In this document: piece after piece, positions 1-8,200 of the stretch | Position numbering within the stretch: the first letter of the stretch is position 1 | How the letters are laid out: every line of letters begins with the position of its first letter | Assembly: GCA_035255945.1 (NCBI GenBank) | Contig: DATEZA010000279.1 | Location: 1 to 46,584 of the forward strand | Origin: JAJPHC01 sp035255945 | GTDB lineage: Bacteria > Acidobacteriota > Thermoanaerobaculia > Gp7-AA8 | DNA length: 46,584 bases | Reading direction: 5' to 3' | Position numbers and translations under genes: made by a program | Notes under the pieces: generated by a model | Database searches by the model: none | Seen by the model: only the letters and a program-made list of their open reading frames with translations | Told to the model about the DNA's origin: nothing

Positions 1-972
1 GAACTCGAGCACGCGCGGCACGTGATCGGCCGCTTCGTACACGCTCGGATATCCGATGACCAGCGGCGACCGCGCGGGCGGCGAGTAGACGAGCTTGCAC
101 TTCGCGCGCAGCACGACGACGCACGTCGATTCGCTGCCGACCAGCGCCTTCGCCACATTGAATTCCGGCTCGAGCAGCGAATCGAGGTTGTAGCCCGACA
201 CGCGGCGCGGGATCTTCGGATAGCGCGCGCGGATGTCATCCGCGTACGTGTCGCGAATCCGTTTCAGTCCGGCGTAGATGTCGCCGCGGCGATCGCGCTG
301 ATGAATGATCCGTGCGAGCTCGTCCTCGCTCGTCGCACCGACGCGCATCCGCACGCCGTCGTACGTGAGGATGTCGAGCTCCTCGATGTTGTCGACGGTC
401 TTGCCCGCCATCAGCGCGTGCACGCCGCACGAGTTATTGCCGATCATGCCGCCGATCGTGCAGCGCGTGTGCGTCGCCGGATCGGGGCCGAACGTCAGCT
501 CGTGCTTCTCCGCCGCGTCGCGCAGATCGTCGAGGATGATTCCCGGATGCACCCACGCGTACTTTTCGCCGGGGTTCATGTCGAGGATGTTGTGCAGGTA
601 CTTCGAGAAGTCGATGACGATCGCGACGTTGCAGCACTGTCCGGCGAGCGACGTGCCGCCGCCGCGCGACAAAATCGGCGCGCCGAACTCTCGGGCGAGC
701 GCGACGGTCGCGATCACATCGTCTTCGTTGCGCGGTACGACGACGCCGATCGGCACCTGCCGGTAATTCGATGCATCGGTCGCATACAACGCCCGCGCGC
801 CGTTGTCGAATCGCACCTCGGCCGTCGTCTCTTTGCGCAACCGCGCGGCGAGCTCCTCGGCATCGAGCTCGACCGACTGGATGCGATCGCGGTAGACGAA
901 CGGCGAGTAGACCGGACGTTCGTCATGCGGAAATTCGATCGGATCGAAGCGATTGCGCTCGTTTTTCTGCAT
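1..972 (-). CDS. FAD-binding / Fe-S oxidoreductase (D-lactate / 2-hydroxyacid dehydrogenase-like), 3' part off the window
   Basis: The reverse strand encodes 324 codons and runs off the left edge. It has the N-terminal PCMH-type FAD-binding domain. Residues about 78-120 hold the FAD pyrophosphate loop RGGGTSLAGQ, followed by a DPATHTRCTIGGMIGNNSCG stretch and AGKTVDN. This pattern is typical of the roughly 950-1000-residue proteins that join a GlcD-like flavin oxidase to a C-terminal 4Fe-4S/CCG domain and oxidise D-2-hydroxyacids such as lactate or 2-hydroxyglutarate. The substrate cannot be told from this part. The start ATG at 972 is secure because an in-frame TGA lies two codons upstream. 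The gene is divergent from the SdpR-type repressor with only 53 bases between them, so that repressor may also affect it. Confidence 0.85.
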   Translation of the reverse strand, partial: MQKNERNRFDPIEFPHDERPVYSPFVYRDRIQSVELDAEELAARLRKETTAEVRFDNGARALYATDASNYRQVPIGVVVPRNEDDVIATVALAREFGAPILSRGGGTSLAGQCCNVAIVIDFSKYLHNILDMNPGEKYAWVHPGIILDDLRDAAEKHELTFGPDPATHTRCTIGGMIGNNSCGVHALMAGKTVDNIEELDILTYDGVRMRVGATSEDELARIIHQRDRRGDIYAGLKRIRDTYADDIRARYPKIPRRVSGYNLDSLLEPEFNVAKALVGSESTCVVVLRAKCKLVYSPPARSPLVIGYPSVYEAADHVPRVLEF

Positions 973-989
973 CAGTCAAAAAATATCAC

Positions 990-1018
990 TTGACATCATT
1001 TCGATGTTTGGCTAAATA
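990..1018 (+). promoter_or_regulatory. Promoter with overlapping operator for the sdpR-like operon
   Basis: TTGACA at 990-995, a 17-base spacer and TAAATA at 1013-1018 make a near-consensus sigma-70 promoter. Inside the spacer is an inverted repeat, ACATC (993-997) and GATGT (1003-1007), placed as expected for an ArsR-type autorepressor. The -10 box ends 7 bases before the GTG start at 1026, so the transcript is probably leaderless. No Shine-Dalgarno sequence is visible. Confidence 0.6.
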
Positions 1019-1025
1019 TCGAATC

Positions 1026-1316
1026 GTGAGCCTCGTCTTCAAAGCACTCGCCGATCCCACCCGCCGCCGCGTCCTCGAACTGCTGAGGCAGGGCCCGATG
1101 AGCGCCGGCGAACTGTCGGATCATTTCGATGTCTCCAAGCCGACGATGTCCGCCCACTTTGCGGTCTTGCGTGAAGCGGGCCTGATCGTGTCGGAGAAGC
1201 AGGGCAAGTCAGTCGTGTACGAGCTGCAGATGTCCGTGCTCGAAGATGCGCTGCTGAGCTTCGCCAAAGCATTTGGATGGAAACTGCAGGAAACGAAACG
1301 GCCGGCATACCGATGA
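1026..1316 (+). CDS. ArsR/SdpR-family autorepressor
   Basis: A 96-residue winged-helix regulator. It opens with the ArsR signature FKALADPTRRRVLELL, followed by SAGELSDHFDVSKPTMSAHF (recognition helix) and an AGLIVSEKQGKSVVYEL wing. The DPTRR start and SKPTMSAHFAVL helix fit the SdpR subfamily, which in Bacillus represses its own operon and is controlled by the membrane protein SdpI. No metal-binding cysteine pair is visible, which argues against metal sensing. The start is GTG at 1026 because the preceding frame is antisense to the divergent gene. It overlaps the next gene by ATGA, so the two are translationally coupled. SdpR-like identity is likely; the inducing signal is unknown. Confidence 0.85.
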   Translation: MSLVFKALADPTRRRVLELLRQGPMSAGELSDHFDVSKPTMSAHFAVLREAGLIVSEKQGKSVVYELQMSVLEDALLSFAKAFGWKLQETKRPAYR

Positions 1317-1819
1317 AAAAACCTGTCATTGCATTCGCTGTTCTGCTCGCATTCGCCGCCTTCGCGGACATCGTGCGCCGCCTCGGCTGGATCGACGCCG
1401 TGATGGAGAAACGCACCATCGGCGTGTTCCTCGGATCGATCGCCATCGTGACCGGCAATTACCTGCCGAAGCTGCGCTCCTTCCGATCCGGAAATCGCCT
1501 CCTCGGTTGGATCTTCATCGCCGGCGGCTCGATGTACGTCGCGCTGTTCACGTTCGCGCCGCTCGCGCTCGCACGACAGGCCGCGGCACTGATCGGCATC
1601 GCCTTGATCGTCTCGATCGCGATCCAGTGGCAGCCGCTGCGATTCAACGCACGACAACCGGGAACGGCTCTGCTGCTGACGTTCGTCTATCTGCTCAGCA
1701 CTGCGATCGTGGTCTATCTCTTCGGACATCCGCACTGGGCGGAGTGGCTGCACAGCGCATTCTTCGCCTCGTACTTCTGGCTGCTGGCGATGGGAGAGAA
1801 GCAATGTTTGCGTGGTTGA
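1313..1819 (+). CDS. SdpI-like integral membrane protein
   Basis: A 168-residue hydrophobic protein with about four to five membrane segments. A GNYLPKLR motif followed by a glycine-rich segment (GWIFIAGGSMYVALF) resembles the core GNY-x-K-x-R motif of the SdpI/YhfL family. Its position directly after an SdpR-like repressor, overlapping by ATGA, supports an SdpR-SdpI pair in which the membrane protein sequesters the repressor. It is somewhat shorter than Bacillus SdpI (about 207 residues), and no SdpC-type toxin gene is next to it, so the immunity role seen in Bacillus need not apply. It overlaps the following rhodanese gene by 16 bases. Confidence 0.6.
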   Translation: MKKPVIAFAVLLAFAAFADIVRRLGWIDAVMEKRTIGVFLGSIAIVTGNYLPKLRSFRSGNRLLGWIFIAGGSMYVALFTFAPLALARQAAALIGIALIVSIAIQWQPLRFNARQPGTALLLTFVYLLSTAIVVYLFGHPHWAEWLHSAFFASYFWLLAMGEKQCLRG

Positions 1820-2109
1820 TGGGACTGCAGACGATCTCGCCGCGCGAACTGCATCAATCGAGCGGCTTCGTGATCGTCGATGTGAACTCGCCGCAGAGTT
1901 TTCTGCACGCGCGCGTTCCCGGCGCAGTGCAGCAGCTGCCTGACAGCCACTCCGCCGCACTCGTCTTCTATTGTTCGAATCCGCTCTGCCGCAAAGCGCC
2001 GAACGCCGCGAAGCGCGCAAAGGAGCTCGGCTACACGAACGTACGCGTGATGTCCGCAGGCATCAGCGGCTGGATCAGCGCGGGCCTGCCGACCGAATCC
2101 GGCGCGTGA
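1804..2109 (+). CDS. Single-domain rhodanese-like protein
   Basis: A 101-residue protein made of one rhodanese domain: ISPRELHQ...FVIVDVN near the start, the presumed active-site loop FYCSNPLCRKAPNAA in the middle and a GISGWISAGLP end typical of rhodaneses. The first Cys of the loop is the expected persulfide carrier, and a second Cys five residues later gives a Cx4C arrangement. It is the third gene of the repressor / membrane protein operon and overlaps the gene before it. The start at ATG 1804 gives a domain without extra N-terminal residues. Sulfur transfer or stress-linked thiol chemistry is inferred only from the fold. Confidence 0.8.
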   Translation: MFAWLMGLQTISPRELHQSSGFVIVDVNSPQSFLHARVPGAVQQLPDSHSAALVFYCSNPLCRKAPNAAKRAKELGYTNVRVMSAGISGWISAGLPTESGA

Positions 2110-2120
2110 CGCCGGTCATC

Positions 2121-2222
2121 GGAGCGCGGGCCTCCGGCCCGCAGTCGTCGAGCGTCTCGCTCGGCGACCAATCGGCGCCCGGGCGAGACGCCCGAGCGCT
2201 GCGGACAGGATGTCCGCGCTCC
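2121..2222. repeat. Palindromic intergenic repeat, family C copy 1
   Basis: About 102 bases that begin GGAGCGCGGGCCTCCGG and end GGATGTCCGCGCTCC, so the ends are inverted repeats. It fills the gap between two convergent genes and matches the element at 6885-6988 in layout and end sequence. It could act as a bidirectional terminator. Confidence 0.8.
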
Positions 2223-2226
2223 GGTG

Positions 2227-3258
2227 TCATCCAGACACCGAAAGCTGCTCCGCGTCCTTCTCTTTGAACTCGATCCCCAGGCCCGGCCGCGACAAATCGG
2301 GCCGAATCTCTCCATTCGCCGCTTCGAGAAATCCATCGAACAATTGCCGCTCGATCCGCACGTGATCGAAGAAGTACTCGAGATGCCGCATCGGCAGCAG
2401 CGCGCATCCGAGGTGCGCGTGGAGTGATGGCGCGCAATGCGAGGAGAGCGGCATCGAGCGCGACTCGCACAACGCGGAGGTCTTGATGAAGCCGGTGATG
2501 CCGGTGCAGCGCGTCGCATCGGCCTGCAGCACATCCACCGATCCGATCATTTCGTCGAAGTACTGCAGCTCGTAGCCGTATTCGCCCGCGGCGATTTCGA
2601 TCGGCGTGCGCTCGCGGATGAAGCGCAGTCCTTCGAGATCATCCGACGACACCGGCTCCTCGAACCACGTCACGCCGTCTTCCGCGAACACCTCCGCCTG
2701 CCAGAGCGCGAGCTTGCGCGAGTACGCGCCGTTCGCATCGACGAACAGTTCGGCCTCGGGACCGATCGCATCTCGCACTGCGGTCACGCGGTCGCGATCG
2801 GCGCGCCAGTCGCGGCCGACTTTCATCTTCACGCGCTTCCAGCCCGCGAACTCGCTCTGCAATTCATCGATCGACATCGATGTGAAGCCACCACTGTTGT
2901 AGACCGGGACCGCTTCGCGTACCTGGCCGAGCAACTTGCAGAGCGGGACATCGAGCTCCTTGCACTTCCAGTCCCAGAGCGCGTTGTCGACCGCGGAGAT
3001 CGCCATCGCCGCGACTCCGCGACGGCCGAGATTGCGCACCTTCGCGATCATCTCGCTCCACGCAGCCTCGGGCGACATGGGATCGAACTTCAAATCGGAA
3101 AAGTGCTTTGCGATGAAAAGTGCGGTCGCTTCATCGGCGTACGTGTAGCCGAAGCCGTCACCGATGCGGACCGTGACGAGCGTCGTCGAATCCCACTCCG
3201 CGGTGCCGTCCGATTCGGGAGCGATGGTCGGGATCGTGTAGGCGTTGACCGCGAACAT
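2227..3258 (-). CDS. Enolase-superfamily enzyme (mandelate racemase / muconate lactonizing type)
   Basis: A 343-residue protein with the two-domain enolase-superfamily layout. The barrel carries the KMKVG motif (general-base Lys), VDANGAY (metal-binding Asp), TWFEEPV (Glu), AAGEYGY (Glu) and SSHCAPSLHAH (catalytic His region). These are the metal ligands and acid/base residues of the MR/MLE branch, which abstracts a proton alpha to a carboxylate. Substrates in this branch range from sugar acids to dipeptides and cannot be read from sequence alone. The start ATG at 3258 leaves a slightly short N-terminal domain. It is transcribed in the same direction as the TPP enzyme upstream, with 73 bases and a repeat between. 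Confidence 0.88.
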   Translation of the reverse strand: MFAVNAYTIPTIAPESDGTAEWDSTTLVTVRIGDGFGYTYADEATALFIAKHFSDLKFDPMSPEAAWSEMIAKVRNLGRRGVAAMAISAVDNALWDWKCKELDVPLCKLLGQVREAVPVYNSGGFTSMSIDELQSEFAGWKRVKMKVGRDWRADRDRVTAVRDAIGPEAELFVDANGAYSRKLALWQAEVFAEDGVTWFEEPVSSDDLEGLRFIRERTPIEIAAGEYGYELQYFDEMIGSVDVLQADATRCTGITGFIKTSALCESRSMPLSSHCAPSLHAHLGCALLPMRHLEYFFDHVRIERQLFDGFLEAANGEIRPDLSRPGLGIEFKEKDAEQLSVSG

Positions 3259-3293
3259 GGCCGGTCAGGAGCTCTTGCAATACGCTCTCCGCC

Positions 3294-3328
3294 GGGGGCG
3301 CCGGCGAGGTCGCCGGCGCCACACTGCA
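3294..3328. repeat. Palindromic repeat, family D copy 1
   Basis: About 35 bases, GGGGGCGCCGGCGAGGTCGC followed by CGGCGCCACACTG, with CGCCGGCGA/TCGCCGGCG inverted halves. It lies between the TPP enzyme and the enolase-superfamily gene. A close relative is found inside the fatty acid transporter gene at 6230-6263. Confidence 0.75.
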
Positions 3329-3331
3329 CGA

Positions 3332-5107
3332 TTACTTTTTAATCGCGTCCAGCATCTGTTTCATCGACTGCTTGATCATCGCGCCGCGCGCCGGATCGCG
3401 CAGCACCGACCACAAAAACGATTTCGCCTGCTCCGGCGTGATGTGCGGGGGGAGCGGCGGCACTTCAGGATCGGTGATGAACTCGAGCACGGTCGGCCGC
3501 GATTCACTCAGCGCGCTGTCCCACGCTTCCGCGATCCGTTCCGGTTTGTCGACGCGAATGCCGCGCAGGCCGAGCATCTCCGCATATTTCGCGTAGCCGA
3601 ACCGCGGCAGCACCTGCGACTCCTCGAACTTCGCGTCGCCCGCCATCACGCGCTGCTCCCACGTCACCATGTTCAGGTCGTCGTTGTGCAGGATGGCGAC
3701 GATCAATCGCGGGTCGCTCCACTCGCGCCAGTACTTCTTGATGGTGATCAGCTCGTTGATGCCGTTCATCTGCATCGCGCCGTCGCCGACGCACGCAATT
3801 GCGACGCGATCGGGAAACGCGAACTTCGCGGCGATCACGTACGGCACGCCGGGACCCATCGTGGCGAGATTGCCGGAGAGCGATCCGAGCATGCCGCGGC
3901 GGAACTTCAGGTCACGCGCGTACCAGCTGGCGACGGAGCCGGAGTCCGCGGACAGAATGCAGTTGTCCGGCAGCTTCGGCGACAGTTCCCAGAAGACGCG
4001 CTGCGGATTGATCGGATTCGCGTCGCTCATCGCGCGCTCTTCCATCACTTGCCACCAGTCGCGGATCTCGCCTTCGAGCTTCTCGCGCCAGCTGCGATCG
4101 GTCTTCCGTTTCAGCAGCGGCAGCAGCGCGCGAATCGTCTCCGCGCTGTCGCCGGTGAGATTGACTTCCATCGGATAGCGGATCGACAGCATCCGTCCGT
4201 CGATGTCGATCTGCACGCCGCGCGCACTTCCCTCCTTCGGCAGGAATTCCGAGTATGGAAATCCGGAGCCGATCATCAGGAGCGTGTCGCATTCACTCAT
4301 CATCGTCCAGCTCGGCTTCGTGCCGAGGAGGCCGATCGAGCCGCAGACGAACGGGAGATCGTCGGGGACTGCCGATTTGCCGAGGAGTGCTTTCGAGATG
4401 CAGGTGCCGAGGACGTCGGCGAGTTGAATGATCTCGTCGGTAGCGCGCATCGCGCCGGCGCCGACGAGCAGCGCCACCTTCTCTCCCGCGTTCAGCACTT
4501 CGGCCGCTTTGCGCAGATCGTCATCGCGCGGAATCACGCGCGGCGAGGTCCAGCCGATTCCGGAATGCACCGTCGAGTGCGCGTACGGCGGCTCCGCCAT
4601 CTTCTCTTCCTGCAGATCGTGCGGGAAGACGATGCACGTGACCGTGCGCTGCGACAGTGCGACGCGCACCGCGCGATCGACGAGATGCCGCACCTGCGCG
4701 GGCGCCATCGCCGTGCTCACGAACTCCGACGCGACGTCTTTGAACAGCGTCTGCAGATCGACTTCCTGCTGATACGCGCCGCCGATCGCCAGCCGCGACG
4801 ATTGTCCGACGATCGCCACCACCGGCTGATGATCGAGCTTCGCGTCGTACAGCCCGTTGAGCAGATGGATCGCGCCCGGTCCCGACGTGGCGAGGCAGAC
4901 ACCCACCTCGCCCGTGTACTTCGCGTGCGCGCAGGCCATGAACGCCGCCATCTCCTCGTGGCGGACCTGGATGAAGTCCAGATCCTCCACGTTTTCGAAG
5001 GCGCCCATGATCCCGTTGATGCCGTCGCCCGGATATCCGTAGATGCGGCGGATGCCCCATTGCTTGAGGCGGTCGAGAAGAAACGCAGCGGTGGTTTGAC
5101 TGCTCAC
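3332..5107 (-). CDS. Thiamine pyrophosphate-requiring enzyme, pyruvate oxidase / PoxB-like
   Basis: A 591-residue protein of the acetolactate synthase / pyruvate oxidase family. It has the N-terminal Pyr domain with the cofactor-activating Glu in RHEEMAAF (residues 51-52), a central FAD/nucleotide-type domain (LLVGAGAM, LLMIGSGF), and a C-terminal PP domain with GDGAMQMNGINE at 441-452 followed by HNDDLN, the TPP-Mg motif. This subfamily is annotated as pyruvate oxidase or quinone-dependent pyruvate dehydrogenase. Sequence alone does not exclude a carboligase. The start is GTG at 5107: it overlaps the stop of the preceding small gene as GTGA, and residues upstream of it are unrelated to the family. 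Translational coupling with that gene is likely. Confidence 0.85.
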   Translation of the reverse strand: MSSQTTAAFLLDRLKQWGIRRIYGYPGDGINGIMGAFENVEDLDFIQVRHEEMAAFMACAHAKYTGEVGVCLATSGPGAIHLLNGLYDAKLDHQPVVAIVGQSSRLAIGGAYQQEVDLQTLFKDVASEFVSTAMAPAQVRHLVDRAVRVALSQRTVTCIVFPHDLQEEKMAEPPYAHSTVHSGIGWTSPRVIPRDDDLRKAAEVLNAGEKVALLVGAGAMRATDEIIQLADVLGTCISKALLGKSAVPDDLPFVCGSIGLLGTKPSWTMMSECDTLLMIGSGFPYSEFLPKEGSARGVQIDIDGRMLSIRYPMEVNLTGDSAETIRALLPLLKRKTDRSWREKLEGEIRDWWQVMEERAMSDANPINPQRVFWELSPKLPDNCILSADSGSVASWYARDLKFRRGMLGSLSGNLATMGPGVPYVIAAKFAFPDRVAIACVGDGAMQMNGINELITIKKYWREWSDPRLIVAILHNDDLNMVTWEQRVMAGDAKFEESQVLPRFGYAKYAEMLGLRGIRVDKPERIAEAWDSALSESRPTVLEFITDPEVPPLPPHITPEQAKSFLWSVLRDPARGAMIKQSMKQMLDAIKK

Positions 5108-5484
5108 TTTGCTGATTTCGCTCGGGTGCGTGGGCGCGTGGATCCGTGGGAGCGTGGGGTCGAGGTCGTACGTTTTGCGCGCGTCTTCGTGCTTCCCGCG
5201 GACCCCGCCGTTTTCACGGTGTCGCGATCGACGAGCTTCGAAAACCGGCTCCGTCCGCCTTGATACAGAAACGCGAGATGGTTGCTGTCGAATGCTTTGA
5301 AGAATTCGTCCCACTCGATCGGTTCGAGTGTCTCTTCACCGCTGAAGCCTGGATAGTCGATGCGCAGCACGCCGGGATCGCTGCGGCGGCGGCCGGTCTT
5401 CTTTACATGCGCCGGATGTCCGCCTCGCTGCTCCACCCACTTCCGGATCGTGTCGTGATTGGTCGTTGCTTTGGCTGAAGGCAT
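5104..5484 (-). CDS. Small conserved hypothetical protein preceding the TPP enzyme
   Basis: A 126-residue protein. The first two thirds (NHDTIRKWVEQRGGHPA, DPGVLRIDYPGFSGEETLEP, FKAFDSNHLAFLYQ) resemble a widespread small family that is sometimes misannotated as a glucan branching enzyme. The last 45 residues are Lys/Arg/Thr-rich and probably unstructured. The start is ATG 5484, because a GGAGG sequence sits five bases upstream of it; a second in-frame ATG at 5499 lies ahead of that Shine-Dalgarno and is less likely. The stop overlaps the GTG of the TPP enzyme gene. The function is unknown; the coupling suggests a partner or regulator of the TPP enzyme. Confidence 0.7.
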   Translation of the reverse strand: MPSAKATTNHDTIRKWVEQRGGHPAHVKKTGRRRSDPGVLRIDYPGFSGEETLEPIEWDEFFKAFDSNHLAFLYQGGRSRFSKLVDRDTVKTAGSAGSTKTRAKRTTSTPRSHGSTRPRTRAKSAK

Positions 5485-5501
5485 CTGTTCCTCCGGCATT
5501 T

Positions 5502-5530
5502 TTCGACTGCAAAGAAGTTGCCTCTAGAAT
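5502..5530 (+). promoter_or_regulatory. Putative promoter of the fatty acid transporter gene
   Basis: TTCGAC at 5502-5507, a 17-base spacer and TAGAAT at 5525-5530. The -10 box ends 7 bases before the ATG at 5538, and no Shine-Dalgarno sequence is present, which fits a leaderless transcript. Confidence 0.4.
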
Positions 5531-5537
5531 CAACCTC

Positions 5538-6884
5538 ATGCGCTCGAACTTTCTCGCCCGGATCGGAATGCGCAGCGCCGACTTCTGCGAGCGCTGGTTT
5601 CCCGACGCATTCGTCTTCGCGCTCGCCGCGATCGTGCTCGTGTTCATCGGCGGACTGTCGATCGGAATCGCACCGGCCAGGCTCGCGACCGAGTTCGGCA
5701 ACGGCTTCTGGTCGCTCGTGAACTTCACGATGCAGATGGCGATGGTGATCGTCGGCGGCTTCGTCGTCGCATCATCGCCGCCGATCGCGCGGCTCACGCG
5801 CCGGCTCGCATCGATTCCCAAGACCCCGCGCGGTGCGGTCGCATTCGTCGCTGCGTTCGCGATGCTCTCGTCGCTGATCTCGTGGGGACTGTCGCTGATC
5901 TTCACCGGCCTGCTCGTGCGCGAAATCGTGAAGCGAGTCGAACGCGTCGACTATCGCGCGATCGGCGCCGCCGCATACCTCGGACTCGGCAGCGTCTGGG
6001 CGCTCGGACTGTCGTCATCCGCGGCGTTGCTGCAGGCGACGAAGTCGTCGATTCCGCCGGCGCTGCTGCCGATCACCGGCGTCATTCCGCTGACGCAGAC
6101 GATCTTTCTCTGGCAGAGCATGACGATGGCCGCGATTCTCATCGTGCTGTCGGTCACGATCGCGTACTTCTCCGCGCCGGATGCATCCGAAGCGCGCACG
6201 GCGAAAGAGATGGGGGTGATGTTTGGGGAGGGGGACGCCGCCGAGGTCGGCGGCGCCACACCGGGGGAGAGCTCGCCGATTCTGATGGTTCTGATCGCGG
6301 GACTGATGATCTGGTTTCTTGGCGCGAATTTCCGGGAGAAGGGCGGGTTCGCGGCGCTCGATCTCAACAACTTCAATCTGGCGTTCATCGCGGCGGGAAT
6401 GCTGCTGCACTGGCGGCCGCGATCGTTTCTGCGCGCGGTCGCGAAGTCCGTTCCGGCGACTGCGGGCGTGCTGATCCAGTTCCCGTTCTACGGCGGCATC
6501 TTCGGCATGATCTCGAAGACCGGCATCTCCGAGCGGCTCGCGCATGTGTTCGTCGCGATCACCACGAAATCGACGTTTCCGCTCGTCGTCGCGATCTACT
6601 CCGCGATCCTCGGCATGTTCGTGCCGTCGGGCGGCGGCAAGTGGGTCGTCGAAGCGCCGTACGTCATGGCCGCCGCAAAATCGTGGGGCGAGCACCTCGG
6701 CTGGACCGTGCAGATCTACAACGCAGCCGAGGCGCTGCCGAACCTGATCAATCCGTTCTGGATGCTGCCGCTGATGGGCATCCTCAACGTACGTGCCCGC
6801 GATCTCGCCGGATACTCCGTGCTGCAGCTCGCAGTGCACGCGCCGGTGGTGCTGTTCCTCTGCTGGCTCTTCGCGCAGACGTGA
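5538..6884 (+). CDS. atoE: Short-chain fatty acid transporter, AtoE family
   Basis: A 448-residue, very hydrophobic protein with about ten membrane segments and the AtoE family landmarks: FPDAFVFALAAIVLVF near the N terminus, SWGLSLIFTGLLVREI, FPFYGGIFGMI, and FVPSGGGKWVVEAPYV near the C-terminal third. AtoE proteins take up acetoacetate or butyrate-type acids. Residues about 231-243, GDAAEVGGATPGE, sit in a loop between membrane segments and are encoded by a family D palindromic repeat (6230-6263), so a mobile or spreading repeat seems to have inserted in frame. The start is ATG 5538. The gene is divergent from the TPP enzyme pair. Confidence 0.88.
   Translation: MRSNFLARIGMRSADFCERWFPDAFVFALAAIVLVFIGGLSIGIAPARLATEFGNGFWSLVNFTMQMAMVIVGGFVVASSPPIARLTRRLASIPKTPRGAVAFVAAFAMLSSLISWGLSLIFTGLLVREIVKRVERVDYRAIGAAAYLGLGSVWALGLSSSAALLQATKSSIPPALLPITGVIPLTQTIFLWQSMTMAAILIVLSVTIAYFSAPDASEARTAKEMGVMFGEGDAAEVGGATPGESSPILMVLIAGLMIWFLGANFREKGGFAALDLNNFNLAFIAAGMLLHWRPRSFLRAVAKSVPATAGVLIQFPFYGGIFGMISKTGISERLAHVFVAITTKSTFPLVVAIYSAILGMFVPSGGGKWVVEAPYVMAAAKSWGEHLGWTVQIYNAAEALPNLINPFWMLPLMGILNVRARDLAGYSVLQLAVHAPVVLFLCWLFAQT
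6230..6263. repeat. Family D palindromic repeat inside the transporter coding sequence
   Basis: GGGGGACGCCGCCGAGGTCG followed by GCGGCGCCACACC is the same type of element as at 3294-3328. It is translated in frame as about 11-12 residues rich in Gly and Ala within a hydrophilic loop of the AtoE-like protein. Confidence 0.75.
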
Positions 6885-6988
6885 GGAGCGCGGGCATCCC
6901 TGCCCGCAGTGCGCGGGCGTCCCGCCCGGGCACGAAGAAAGTCGCCGGCCGAGACGGCCAGCGACTGCGGACGGGACGTCCGCGCTCC
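6885..6988. repeat. Palindromic intergenic repeat, family C copy 2
   Basis: About 104 bases starting GGAGCGCGGGCATCCC directly after the transporter stop codon and ending GGGACGTCCGCGCTCC just before the stop of the convergent HEAT gene. Ends are inverted repeats of each other. It likely forms a long hairpin between convergent genes. Confidence 0.8.
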
Positions 6989-6989
6989 A

Positions 6990-8189
6990 CTACTCGCGCA
7001 GACGCTCCAGCTTGTCATTGATCTCTTCGCGCAGGTCCTCATCCTTCTCCTTCTGCGCGAGATCGCGCAGCTGCGCGGTCGCATCCATGAAGAACAACGA
7101 ACTGATGATCGCCCGCTTCACGCTCGTGTCGGTTTCGCTGTCGTAAAGCGACGCCACCGTCGGCGCGGAGCCGCGGCCGCCCATGAATCCGAGGTTGCGG
7201 ATCGCGGTCACGCGAAGCTCGGGATTCTTTTCCGTCTTCGCGATCTCCAGCACCTGGTCGGAGCTGCCGCCGATGAACATCGCCTGAATGATTCGTTTGC
7301 GGATCGGCGTCTCGGCCTCGTGCTTGTACAGATCGGCGAGCTCGTTCCGCGCGCCCATCGCGCCGAGCTCCGTCACCGCATCGGAGCGCAGATCGCTGTT
7401 CGGCTCGTTTTTCGCGAGATTCAGCAGCTGCACGCGATCGCCGGTGATGAGGTACGCCTTCATCACCGCCTTGCGCACCGCCTTGTCCTTCGCCTTCAGA
7501 TAGACCTCGGTCAGCGCCTTCTTGGTCTCTTCGCCGCCGCTGATCGCGAGGTAGCGCACGGCGCGCACCTGCAGATCGGGACGCGTGTTGTCCTTCGCCG
7601 TCTCGGTCACGATGGAGATCGCGCGCGGATCGCCCGATTGCGTGAAGACGAACAGCACGCCGTCCTTCACTTTCACCAGCGGTGTGCTCTTGAGGATCTC
7701 TGCGCCGAGGCGGACGCCCTGATCGGGATCACTTTCCATCAGGCCGCTGAGGACGGTGAGCTTTTCGTCAGCATCGGCCAGCCGATGAATTTCGATGTGC
7801 TGTCCCGACGACTGACGGATCTCCACTTCGAGCGCGCGGCTGTCTTCGATCCAGCGGCTCTTCGGAAACGTGCGTTTCAGTTCATCGACTGCGGCGAGCG
7901 CTTCGCCGCGCAGGCCACGCTTGTTGTTCGCGTAGGCGAGCCAGTAGAGCGCCGCGTCGCCGTGCTCGAGATGCAGGTTCGCGACGGAGCGGAAGAGCGA
8001 TGCGGCGCGCTGCCAGTCGTGATCGTCGAGCGCTTCGGTGGCGCGGTCGTAGAGCGATTCCTCACGCTCGTTGCGCGACTCTCGCGATTCGCGCGGCGCC
8101 TTCTTCGATTCGGAAGAAAGGTCGATGACGATATTTCCGAACGCCGGAAGGGCAATGAAAAGCAGTGCAGCGAGTTTGATGCGGGTCAT
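6990..8189 (-). CDS. Exported HEAT-repeat protein
   Basis: A 399-residue protein with a signal peptide (MTRIKLAALLFIALPAFGNI). Then comes a charged linker, a TPR-like helical pair (DHDWQRAASLFRSVANLHLEHGD...YANNKRG) and, from about residue 175 on, repeated helical pairs of HEAT/PBS type (LQVRAVRYLAISGG, VRKAVMKAYLITGD, LRSDAVTELGAMG, LRVTAIRNLGFMGG, VKRAIISSLFFMD). Such scaffolds bind proteins and have no catalytic residues. The start is ATG 8189; an in-frame GTG at 8204 overlapping the upstream TGA is an alternative. It is the third gene of the sigma / anti-sigma operon and may act in the periplasm in envelope sensing. That role is inference. Confidence 0.75.
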   Translation of the reverse strand: MTRIKLAALLFIALPAFGNIVIDLSSESKKAPRESRESRNEREESLYDRATEALDDHDWQRAASLFRSVANLHLEHGDAALYWLAYANNKRGLRGEALAAVDELKRTFPKSRWIEDSRALEVEIRQSSGQHIEIHRLADADEKLTVLSGLMESDPDQGVRLGAEILKSTPLVKVKDGVLFVFTQSGDPRAISIVTETAKDNTRPDLQVRAVRYLAISGGEETKKALTEVYLKAKDKAVRKAVMKAYLITGDRVQLLNLAKNEPNSDLRSDAVTELGAMGARNELADLYKHEAETPIRKRIIQAMFIGGSSDQVLEIAKTEKNPELRVTAIRNLGFMGGRGSAPTVASLYDSETDTSVKRAIISSLFFMDATAQLRDLAQKEKDEDLREEINDKLERLRE

Positions 8190-8200
8190 GGTCGGATTCC

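Noticed and set aside
3245..5263. A 672-residue open frame opposite the TPP enzyme
   Set aside because: Arg/His/Ala-rich shadow without domains; the minus strand encodes a complete TPP enzyme.
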